From contig JAZDLO010000040.1 in the NCBI GenBank assembly GCA_043801935.1, positions 1-14,548 of the forward strand: a DNA stretch of 14,548 nucleotides, read 5' to 3'. This document shows positions 1 to 5,029 of this stretch, one piece after another. The notes under the pieces were generated by a model that was given only the letters and a program-made list of their open reading frames with translations, had not been told where the DNA came from and did not search any database. How positions within the stretch are numbered: the first letter of the stretch is position 1; the number at the start of each line of letters is the position of its first letter. A program made the translations under genes and the position numbers. Source of the DNA: JAZDLO01 sp043801935. GTDB lineage: Bacteria > Actinomycetota > Thermoleophilia > RBG-16-64-13.

Positions 1-24
1 ACGGAGGCCCCGAAGGACCTCCGT
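1..24 (-). terminator. 24-nt hairpin downstream of ABM-like gene (copy 1)
   Basis: A 7-bp stem, ACGGAGG with CCTCCGT, extends by CC/GG around a CGAA loop. It lies 34 nt past the stop of the minus-strand gene at 58-351, so it may end that transcript. The distal side is cut by the window edge, so no T-tract can be checked. A near-identical hairpin sits at 1388-1411, past the other minus-strand small-protein unit. Confidence 0.4.
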
Positions 25-57
25 CTGGTTGTGCTGCAAGCGTGTATCTGTTCCGGC

Positions 58-351
58 CTATGTCTGAACGGTGACCTCGTACTGTTCACGCACAGGCGGC
101 GCGCCAAAGACGCCCTTGAACTTGTCCAGTTGCTGCTGGTAGTAGCCACTGGACTCGCCCACCGTCATGTCGGCTTCCGTCTCCCACATGGTTATGGAGA
201 TGCCCTTGCCTGTGTTGGGGTCTGACAGCATTAGTAGACCTTTGCATCCCTTCTGCTGCTGGGCAGCCGGAACCACAGAATCCCGATAGATGGCGGTTGC
301 CTCGTCCATCTTGTCCGGCAGAATCTGGACAAGCGTCACTCTTGCCTGCAT
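58..351 (-). CDS. ABM-like small alpha+beta barrel protein
   Basis: A 97-aa cytosolic protein without signal peptide or membrane segment. The pattern is beta strand (ARVTLVQILPD), helix (KMDEATAIYRDSVVPAAQQQ), strand (GLLMLSDPNTGKGISITMW), helix, then a final strand (EQYEVTVQT). This fits the antibiotic biosynthesis monooxygenase (ABM) or related dimeric alpha-beta barrel families. Such proteins range from small oxygenases to binding proteins, so the substrate is unknown. The start at 351 is chosen because AAAGGAG lies about 7 nt upstream; an in-frame ATG at 399 has no such site and would add a basic non-family extension. It is monocistronic, with a long leader (352 to about 585) homologous to that of the DUF3303/DUF4242 unit. 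Fold confidence is good; enzymatic role is unassigned. Confidence 0.8.
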   Translation of the reverse strand: MQARVTLVQILPDKMDEATAIYRDSVVPAAQQQKGCKGLLMLSDPNTGKGISITMWETEADMTVGESSGYYQQQLDKFKGVFGAPPVREQYEVTVQT

Positions 352-501
352 GGTCTCGTCTCCTTTCTTGAACGGGGTGCGATTCACGCGGAGTCGCACA
401 TGGGGTTGAAACTAAGCAATGGGGGGCATGGTGAGCCACAGTCTCGGTCTCGAAGGATGTACACCTCCTCTTCGGGCATGGCTCATGTCGGGAAGGGGCC
501 G

Positions 502-591
502 ATGCGCGAGCGTAAACTCATGCAAGACCCCGTACAGGTGGCCTTCCCGAGTAGCAAAAGGGGGAGATTTGGTTTCTCCCCTTGTAGTTTG
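502..591 (-). promoter_or_regulatory. Conserved structured leader, copy A
   Basis: Transcribed leader of the ABM-like gene, closely matching 2120-2207. Read on the minus strand, it can form hairpin 1 (GGGGAGA, 7-nt loop, TCTCCCC; 561-581) and an arm at 516-552 with outer pairs ACTCG/TGAGT and inner pairs AGGCC/GGTCT. Copy B keeps these pairs through A-U to U-A, G-U to G-C and similar changes, which suggests RNA structure rather than only protein binding. About 120 nt of extra unconserved leader (352-501) follows before the gene. No known riboswitch class is recognised. Confidence 0.6.
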
Positions 592-619
592 AGTATAGGC
601 CGGTTCCCTGCCGCGTCAA
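592..619 (-). promoter_or_regulatory. Sigma70-like promoter of ABM-like gene
   Basis: Minus strand: TTGACG (614-619), 16-nt spacer, TATACT (592-597). The bases just before the -10 are CCGGCC and ACTA follows 3 nt after it; both features recur at 2208-2235 and 4935-4962. Predicted transcript start is near 585. Confidence 0.65.
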
Positions 620-819
620 TCGTTATCAGGAGGTGAGTGCTCTGGGCTGTTCGAATTCTGTAATTGGCCCACGAGAAACACAGTCCATCCACTTTCTCCC
701 ATCAGATTGCCTACAGAAGGGTCGGCATTGTTCAGGGCTTTCACCAAATCCCAGGAAGCAACAATTCCCCCCCAGAACTTTTCAACTTTCCAACACCTCA
801 TAAGGCCCCACGAATGACT

Positions 820-864
820 AAAGGGGGGTCAGATTTCAATCCGCGGAAAGGGGTCAGATTCTAA
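820..864. repeat. Paired GGGGTCAGATT motifs (mobile-element end remnant)
   Basis: Two direct copies of AAAGGGG(GG)TCAGATT followed by T/C and then (C/T)AAT lie at 820-840 and 847-864, just before TTGACA. From memory, motifs of this sort occur at ends of small transposable or REP-like elements, but no transposase is present. The surrounding 600-1000 stretch is visibly less GC-rich than the genes around it, which fits inserted and decayed DNA. Confidence 0.35.
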
Positions 865-1007
865 TCGGCCTTGACAAATTCTGGGGAGGAAATACCAGCT
901 AACAAAGGCTTTTGCCTAGGTGGAGTTCTCAGCGCTAGAACAACTTGGGAGCGTTTCATTTCGCAAGGAACTCAACATTCCTCGCCACAATCCAGATGAA
1001 GACACCT

Positions 1008-1214
1008 TCAGATTCGGACTTCCGGCAACTCCCTCAGCGTCTTCCGCACCTCATGGTCCAGCACGTAGGATTCCAGGGCACTCACTACTTGCGACCATCC
1101 CAAAGAGCAGGCCACCAGAAGCTCATCCAGGAGATTGAGACGCTCTTCGTCGGAGAGGGCTGTGGACAGACGGGACTAGATGGGATGACTACTTTCGCCA
1201 GCGAAGTACTGACT
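1008..1214 (-). pseudogene. Decayed reading-frame remnant
   Basis: The minus strand carries a protein-like but broken frame. The 3' part (1008-1175) encodes 55 residues including LSDEERLNLLDELLVACSLG and ends in TGA. It is rich in Leu/Glu heptad-like helix and ends in VRKTLRELPEVRI. The same frame upstream reads SQYFAGESSHPI, then an in-frame TAG at 1176-1178, with another stop at 1215-1217. There is no start codon with a ribosome binding site. It looks like the C-terminal end of a helical protein that has decayed. The family is not recognised. Confidence 0.35.
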
Positions 1215-1306
1215 TCAATCTATCAGCGGGTTGGCGGTAGCTAGAGGTGATTCTCGCTGACTAGGCGTGACCAGGTGGTAATGGCCCCAAATAGCCCCCG
1301 AGCAAA

Positions 1307-1348
1307 CTACGAAACCGAAGGCCATGGGTTCGAGTCCCTTCAGGCACA
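1307..1348 (+). pseudogene. tRNA-Arg(ACG) 3' fragment, possible att remnant
   Basis: From the anticodon loop onward the sequence matches a tRNA: loop CTACGAA (anticodon ACG), stem half ACCGA, variable region AGGCC, T-arm ATGGG/TTCGAGT/CCCTT (one T-T mismatch), acceptor CAGGCAC, discriminator A. The matching 5' anticodon-stem half should be TCGGT, but GCAAA is present, and no acceptor 5' strand GTGCCTG is found upstream. It is therefore not a working tRNA. Integrases that use tRNA genes commonly cross over at the anticodon loop or T-arm and leave such a 3' copy. Confidence 0.6.
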
Positions 1349-1387
1349 CCTAAGAGAGCTCTGCGAATGGCTCAGGGTGCACAAGAG

Positions 1388-1411
1388 ACGGAGGCCCAGT
1401 AGGACCTCCGT
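1388..1411 (-). terminator. 24-nt hairpin downstream of DUF4242-like gene (copy 2)
   Basis: ACGGAGG and CCTCCGT form a 7-bp stem with CC/GG inside and an AGTA loop. It lies 32 nt past the stop of the gene at 1444-1725. It differs from the hairpin at 1-24 only around the loop. Only a weak T-rich stretch (CTCTTGTG) follows on the minus strand, so termination may be inefficient or it may be a 3' end stabiliser. Confidence 0.45.
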
Positions 1412-1443
1412 CAGCTGTGGGTCGAACTCTCGGGTAGAGGTCT

Positions 1444-1725
1444 TTAACTCCGAAAATCCTCCCCCATGGGCGCGGCTGCTATCGCATAGATCCCTTCGAG
1501 GGGAAGCGCAGCGCCTTGCGCTGCTGCGGCGGCCATGACCTCACGAATGGCATCTGCGTCTCTCGCGTCCCACTCACAATAGAACTTGCCTTCCTCGGGC
1601 AGATACCAGCTGCGAACCCAATAGGCATCGGCAGTGCAGTTTGCCTTTACGGCTCTCCCTACCGGCGTCGCCGCCTCCAGGTCCATGTCTCCCCCCACCG
1701 GGTGAACGGCCACGAATTTGCCCAT
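1444..1725 (-). CDS. DUF4242-like small protein
   Basis: A 93-aa soluble protein. It opens with a strand (MGKFVAVHPV), followed by a helix (EAATPVGRAV), then AYWVRSWYLPEEGKFYCEWD, where two strands are joined by an acidic turn, then the helix ADAIREVMAAAAAQ and a final strand (LEGIYAI). The W-V-R-S-W/Y...K-x-Y-C-x-W/Y core resembles DUF4242 proteins; a Streptomyces member has been described as a nickel-binding ferredoxin-like protein. Two ATGs are adjacent (1728 and 1725). The second gives about 6 nt to AAGGAGG and is preferred. It follows the DUF3303-like gene by 89 nt in the same direction and probably shares its promoter. The metal or ligand is unknown. Confidence 0.75.
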   Translation of the reverse strand: MGKFVAVHPVGGDMDLEAATPVGRAVKANCTADAYWVRSWYLPEEGKFYCEWDARDADAIREVMAAAAAQGAALPLEGIYAIAAAPMGEDFRS

Positions 1726-1814
1726 CATGTGCCTCCTTCTTCTGAACTTGAACCGCCGCACTTCTTTCTCTGCCGTGCGTCGTGCCTGTCAGGCAGCGGT
1801 TCTATCAGGTCAGG

Positions 1815-2084
1815 CTACGCCATCTTCTTGGCCATCTCCATGGCCTGCTCTGCGGTAACCACTGGGAGCACGGTCCAGGAAATGACATCATCCCAGGCCC
1901 CTGTGGCGGCCAGCACGGGACCGATATCGTCCGCCTCCGCGATGGAGACCACGGCGGGATTGGCGGACGGAGTGATGTACTCGGCCACCGACTTCAGTCC
2001 TGGAGGATAGTCCCAGGTTAACCTACGGGCCATCCTTTCCTGGCTTGTGCCTGCCCGCACACTACCTATCGCCACGAACAACAT
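1815..2084 (-). CDS. DUF3303-like small protein
   Basis: An 89-aa soluble protein. The start MLFVAIGSVR, the middle GLKSVAEYITPSANPAVVSI and the closing DDVISWTVLPVVTAEQAMEM follow the DUF3303 pattern: an N-terminal strand with LF-x-V, a conserved W/Y..G region, a strand reporting on 'EADD', and a W-x-D/S-..-V-x-PV motif. Members are small ferredoxin-like barrels without a known reaction. The ATG at 2084 has AAAGGAGG 7 nt upstream and replaces a longer frame starting at 2171, which would run through the conserved leader. It is the first gene of a two-gene unit with the DUF4242-like gene, behind the conserved structured leader. Confidence 0.8.
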   Translation of the reverse strand: MLFVAIGSVRAGTSQERMARRLTWDYPPGLKSVAEYITPSANPAVVSIAEADDIGPVLAATGAWDDVISWTVLPVVTAEQAMEMAKKMA

Positions 2085-2119
2085 GGCAGCCTCCTTTGGC
2101 CAGGTCGACCTAGAGCGGG

Positions 2120-2207
2120 TGCGCGGGCGTGAACTCGTGCAAGGCCCCGTCCTTGTGGCCTCCCCGAGCACTAGATGGGGAGTATCGCTTACTCCCCGTA
2201 TAGTTCC
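2120..2207 (-). promoter_or_regulatory. Conserved structured leader, copy B
   Basis: Leader of the DUF3303/DUF4242 unit, homologous to 502-591. On the minus strand, hairpin 1 is GGGGAGTA, a 5-nt loop, TACTCCCC (2177-2197). The second arm spans about 2133-2169, with CTCG/CGAG outside and AGGCC/GGCCT inside. The segment then reads GAGTTCACGCCCGCGC, also conserved in copy A. It ends about 35 nt before the DUF3303-like start codon, so it could act on initiation or transcript stability. Confidence 0.6.
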
Positions 2208-2235
2208 AGTATAGGCCGATGTTCCTCTGGGTCAA
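2208..2235 (-). promoter_or_regulatory. Promoter of DUF3303/DUF4242 unit
   Basis: Minus strand TTGACC (2230-2235), 16-nt spacer ending TCGGCC, TATACT (2208-2213), then ACTA three bases on. Predicted start near 2201. It is divergent from the promoter at 2303-2330. Confidence 0.7.
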
Positions 2236-2302
2236 TCGGTGCGGTGGGGTGCGCGCCGCAACACTCGAGGGGGATTTCGGTCGACATCGTGTGTCGCGCT
2301 GG

Positions 2303-2330
2303 TTGACACGGAGGCCTGCCGGTCTATGCT
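2303..2330 (+). promoter_or_regulatory. Promoter of EF-Tu-domain-like gene
   Basis: TTGACA (2303-2308), 16-nt spacer, TATGCT (2325-2330). The transcript would start near 2337 and have a leader of about 44 nt containing AGGAGGAGGG before the ATG at 2381. Confidence 0.7.
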
Positions 2331-2380
2331 GTACCCATGTATGGCAGGGGTGGTCCCCCGTTTCCAGGAGGAGGGTCAAA

Positions 2381-2638
2381 ATGGCCGAGCAAGAGATCGG
2401 GATGGTGACTCACTATTTCGACAAGATCGAGGTGGGGGCGATCCGCCTCACCAAAGGCGGCCTCAAGACCGGCGACAAGATCCACATCCAGGGACACTCG
2501 ACCGACTTCCAGCAGGCGGTGGAGTCGATTCAAATCGAGCACGAGGCGGTGTCCGAAGCCAAGCGCGGCGACGAGATCGGGATCAAGGTCGACGACCGCG
2601 TCCACGAGCACGACAAGGTGTTCAAGCTGGGGGATTGA
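2381..2638 (+). CDS. Stand-alone EF-Tu domain 2-like protein
   Basis: An 85-aa soluble protein. The core KIEVGAIRLTKGGLKTGDKI, the following IHIQGHSTDFQQAVESIQIE and the ending AKRGDEIGIKVDDRV match the beta-barrel domain 2 of translational GTPases (EF-Tu/IF2 type). In those proteins G-x-L-K-x-G-D-x-I and A-x-x-G-D-x-V/I-G-I/L are the hallmark strands. No GTPase domain is present, and the length equals one barrel, so it is a separate small protein rather than a fragment: it has its own promoter, a strong ribosome binding site (AGGAGGAGGG) and a stop. Similar products are usually annotated as translation elongation factor-like. The role (ribosome or RNA binding, or an accessory barrel) is not known. 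Confidence 0.8.
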   Translation: MAEQEIGMVTHYFDKIEVGAIRLTKGGLKTGDKIHIQGHSTDFQQAVESIQIEHEAVSEAKRGDEIGIKVDDRVHEHDKVFKLGD

Positions 2639-2697
2639 GCCCCGCTTCGAGGCCCTCGACGCCTTCGACGCTGCCCTCCCCCCACGGCTTGGCGCGC

Positions 2698-2720
2698 GAT
2701 CACGCGTATCGCACGTGATC
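2698..2720. promoter_or_regulatory. Inverted repeat GATCACG-N9-CGTGATC
   Basis: Perfect 7-bp inverted repeat in the 329-bp gap between the EF-Tu-like gene and the first lipoprotein gene. No T-tract follows, so it looks more like a protein-binding site or a weak hairpin than a terminator. The rest of the gap (2639-2967) shows no convincing gene, and I could not identify a good -35/-10 pair in it. Confidence 0.3.
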
Positions 2721-2894
2721 CTAACGCTCCCCTTATGCCCGGTCTGCTTAGTTTAGGGTGAGCACGTATGGCAAGACTCTTCCAATGGTGGTCGTCGCGT
2801 ACTACTATTACAGGTGGCGCACAGGGTTCCGGTTCGACAGAAAGGTGGCTTGCGGTACGCGCGGGCTCAGGGGCAAGGCTGACTGTTCCTCCTC

Positions 2895-2908
2895 GAACGA
2901 CGTCGTTC
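2895..2908. promoter_or_regulatory. Perfect 14-bp palindrome upstream of first lipoprotein gene
   Basis: GAACGACGTCGTTC lies 60 nt before the ATG at 2968. It is a candidate operator for the gene. It resembles a LexA-type GAAC/GTTC box, but the half-sites are 6 rather than 4 bases apart. Confidence 0.3.
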
Positions 2909-2967
2909 ATCGCCTCCGAGCCCAAGATCCTGTTTCTCAATGCACAACTGCACAACGGAGGTAAGCA

Positions 2968-4452
2968 ATGTCAGACGGTCCGATCGAAAGACGCAACGAA
3001 GAGGAAGAGCCCACCATCCTGCACGGTAAGGCAGTCAGCCGGCGGGAATTCCTGAAGGTCGCCGGTATTGCCGGCGCCACCGTGGGAGTGGGCGCGGGCC
3101 TGGGCGGCCTGCTCGCGGCCTGCGGCGGAGAAGAAACCACGACAACCACTACTGCGGCCGGTGGCGGCGCCACCACCACCACCACCGCTGCCGAAACCTC
3201 CACGACGGTCAGTGCGGAGCCGGAGATGGGCGAAGAGGTCAAGCTGGGCTTCGTGGCTCCGCTAACCGGCCCGCTCGCCTCGTTCGGGGTCCCCGACACC
3301 TACTGCGCCGACCGCTGGAGAGAGGCCATCGGCGACGGGATGGTCCTGGGCGATGGTAAGAAGCACGCCATCACCATCGAGGTGGCCGACAGCCAGTCCG
3401 ACTCCAACCGGGCGGCGCAGGTCGCCGGCGACTTGATCAACAACACCCAGGTGGACATGGTCCTTGTTGCCTCCACGCCGGACACCGTCACCCCGGTGGT
3501 GGAGCAGTGTGAAGCCAACGGTGTCCCGGTCGTCTCGACCGACTGCCCGTGGCAGACCTACCTGGGGCAGAACAAAGAGTACAAATGGTCGTATCACGTC
3601 TTCTTCGGCGCCGAAGACTGGATCAACGAGCAATGGTCCATCTTCGACAAACTCGCGACCAACAAGGCCGTGGGCGGCATGTTCGACAACACCGCCGACG
3701 GCAACTACTTCAGCGCCGAGGTCCCGCCGTTCCTGACGAGCAAAGGCTACACGGTCACCGACCCAGGCCGCTTCCAGCCCGGCACGGAAGACTTCACCCA
3801 GCAGATCGCGGCTTTCAAGAAGGCGGGCGTAGAACTGATCACCGGCAACATGATCCCGCCGGACTTCACCAACTTCTGGAAAGCGGCGGCGCAGCAAGGA
3901 TTGGCCGTCAAGGCCTGCATGGTCGGCAAGGCCATCCTTTTCCCGCAATCGGTGGAAGCCCTGGGCACTATTGCCAACGGCCTCCTCACCGAGCTGTGGT
4001 GGCACCGCACCTTCCCGTTCACCTCATCGCTCACGGGTGAGAGTTGCGCCCAGCTGGCCGATGACTTCGAGGCGAAGACGGGGCAACAGCAAACGGCTCC
4101 CCTCCTCCACTATGTGGTAGGCGAGATGGCCGTCTATGCTCTGAAGAACGCCACCGATCCGAAGAACAAGGACGCGATCCTGGCCGCCGTAGAGACCATG
4201 AAGTTCGACAGCATCGTCGGCAACATCGACTTCACCGCGCCCATCATCGCTGCGACCGGGCCGGGCACGGCTGATTGGCCGGCGGGTCCGGGCCATAAGA
4301 CTAAGAACGTCTATGACCACGGTCTGGGCGGCGCCCAGTGGCTGATGCTGGGAGGCAAGTGGCAGTTCGAGTCGGTGCCGGTGGACAAAGCCGGTGCACC
4401 CTACATGCTCGACGACACGATCCAGGCGCCGATGCCGCTGCCGATAACCTAA
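2968..4452 (+). CDS. Twin-arginine lipoprotein, ABC substrate-binding (Peripla_BP_6)
   Basis: A 494-aa extracytoplasmic solute receptor. The N-terminus has a twin-arginine signal (SRREFLKVAG, Arg25-Arg26), a hydrophobic Gly/Ala stretch and a lipobox ending LLAAC with Cys52. A Thr-rich low-complexity linker (about 55-83) comes next. The binding-protein fold runs from about residue 90: VKLGFVAPLTGPLASFGVPD, the DSQSD.NRAAQVAGDL block, ASTPDTVTPVVEQCEANGVP and the C-terminal GGAQWLMLGGKW. This is the LivJ/branched-chain amino-acid receptor superfamily, which also binds amides, aromatic acids and other small solutes. CGGAGGT precedes the ATG. No permease or ATPase is adjacent. It is paralogous to the gene at 5840-7270, with five shared Cys in the mature domain (YCA.RW, QCEA, DCPWQ, C.VGKA, CA.LA). 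The ligand is unassigned. Confidence 0.92.
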   Translation: MSDGPIERRNEEEEPTILHGKAVSRREFLKVAGIAGATVGVGAGLGGLLAACGGEETTTTTTAAGGGATTTTTAAETSTTVSAEPEMGEEVKLGFVAPLTGPLASFGVPDTYCADRWREAIGDGMVLGDGKKHAITIEVADSQSDSNRAAQVAGDLINNTQVDMVLVASTPDTVTPVVEQCEANGVPVVSTDCPWQTYLGQNKEYKWSYHVFFGAEDWINEQWSIFDKLATNKAVGGMFDNTADGNYFSAEVPPFLTSKGYTVTDPGRFQPGTEDFTQQIAAFKKAGVELITGNMIPPDFTNFWKAAAQQGLAVKACMVGKAILFPQSVEALGTIANGLLTELWWHRTFPFTSSLTGESCAQLADDFEAKTGQQQTAPLLHYVVGEMAVYALKNATDPKNKDAILAAVETMKFDSIVGNIDFTAPIIAATGPGTADWPAGPGHKTKNVYDHGLGGAQWLMLGGKWQFESVPVDKAGAPYMLDDTIQAPMPLPIT

Positions 4453-4478
4453 GACCCAGACTACCCACTCGACCACCG

Positions 4479-4506
4479 AAAAGGGGCGCCGCAAGGCGCC
4501 CCTTTT
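4479..4506 (+). terminator. Rho-independent terminator
   Basis: AAAAGGGGCGCC, loop GCAA, GGCGCCCCTTTT. It begins 26 nt past the stop of the lipoprotein gene. The A/T flanks pair, so it could work in both directions. Confidence 0.92.
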
Positions 4507-4613
4507 GCTATTCCGGCCGCCATCCGCTGACGGCGTGCAGACGCACCTCTGCCGATACCCGCAATATGCGACTCTTGCCCTCAGACAGTCAGGTTCCTGT
4601 CAGGTTACGGGCA

Positions 4614-4641
4614 TTGACTCCACCGTAGAGCCGTGTACAAT
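4614..4641 (+). promoter_or_regulatory. Promoter of candidate small RNA
   Basis: TTGACT (4614-4619), 16-nt spacer, TACAAT (4636-4641). One of the best sigma70 matches in the window, yet no normal-sized gene follows before the terminator ending at 4803. Transcript start expected near 4648. Confidence 0.7.
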
Positions 4642-4647
4642 ACATAG

Positions 4648-4803
4648 CAGAGTCCCGAGAGCTCAGACGCAGCATCTGAGGAGCTTACAAAGGGGCCCGC
4701 AGAGGAAACGCGGAGGTAAATGGCCGCGGAGTACAGCGAAGCGGGAGCGAAGTGAGAGCCGTTGACGATGAAAAGCGAGTGCACTCGGGGCTCGCTTTTT
4801 TTT
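4648..4803 (+). ncRNA. Candidate stand-alone small RNA, about 156 nt
   Basis: Bounded by a good promoter and a classic terminator. Predicted helices are CTCAGA/TCTGAG (4662-4680, 7-nt loop), CCCGC/GCGGG (4696-4700 with 4741-4745) enclosing CGCGG/CCGCG (4709-4728), and the terminator stem. It does not match the conserved motifs I know for 4.5S/SRP RNA, RNase P, tmRNA, 6S, or cobalamin, SAM or c-di-GMP riboswitches. The next gene (5030) has its own promoter, so a riboswitch role for it is unlikely. Within it, GGAGGTAA is followed by an ATG (4720) opening an 11-codon frame (MAAEYSEAGAK). Spacing to the ribosome site is short, so this could be a tiny peptide or chance. Confidence 0.6.
4771..4803 (+). 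terminator. Rho-independent terminator of small RNA
   Basis: AAAAGCGAG (4771-4779), 11-nt loop, CTCGC (4791-4795), then eight T residues (4796-4803). The A-run pairs with the T-run. The following 4804-4934 holds no gene I can support. Confidence 0.9.
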
Positions 4804-4934
4804 CGTTCATTTCCCTCGGTTCTGGGGGCCCTAGCTTCCGGCTTACGCCCTTCCCCCAGGGGCGGCGCTCTCCCGCAGCTTCCTCGCGGCGCCCAGTTCG
4901 TGCGCCGCCGCAGTCTCGTGTGGAGGCAGCCTGA

Positions 4935-4962
4935 TTGACCGGGCAGCAGATCGGCCTATACT
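4935..4962 (+). promoter_or_regulatory. Promoter of small lipoprotein gene
   Basis: TTGACC (4935-4940), 16-nt spacer ending TCGGCC, TATACT (4957-4962), then CGT and ACTA. It is the plus-strand counterpart of the promoters at 592-619 and 2208-2235. Start near 4969, leaving a leader of about 60 nt. Confidence 0.7.
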
Positions 4963-4995
4963 CGTACTATATCGAGACGAAGTAGCTCCGCGTAC

Positions 4996-5011
4996 CGGGC
5001 ACGCGTGCCCG
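4996..5011. promoter_or_regulatory. 16-bp perfect palindrome in lipoprotein 5' leader
   Basis: CGGGCACGCGTGCCCG abuts the ribosome binding site GAGGAGGAGGT of the lipoprotein gene. As RNA it gives a 6-bp stem with a CGCG loop; as DNA it is an operator candidate. Either could modulate the gene. Confidence 0.4.
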
Positions 5012-5029
5012 AGGAGGAGGTGTGTTTCC

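Noticed and set aside
352..480. Short leader peptides in the extended leader A, including a GAGGAGG site before an ATC codon
   Set aside because: The frames are short, not conserved in copy B, and there is no proper start codon at the right distance.
616..801. Minus-strand 61-codon frame beginning MRCWKVEKFWGG
   Set aside because: No ribosome binding site before the ATG, the stop overlaps the -35 of the next promoter, and no family is recognised; probably chance or relic sequence.
1261..1348. Complete tRNA gene using GTGGTAATGG as a D-arm
   Set aside because: The D-loop-like bases are too far (about 20 nt) from the anticodon loop, and neither the acceptor nor anticodon stem halves pair.
2895..2908. 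LexA (SOS) box
   Set aside because: GAAC and GTTC are 6 bases apart rather than the usual 4, and the gene is a solute receptor, so only a generic operator is proposed.
3262..4005. Long minus-strand frame opposite the first receptor gene
   Set aside because: A shadow of the strong GC-rich plus-strand gene; no ribosome site and no protein-like domains.
4648..4803. Known 6S or SRP RNA
   Set aside because: The 5' and 3' parts do not pair into a long closing helix as in 6S, and the SRP GGAAGGAAGCAG-like core is absent.
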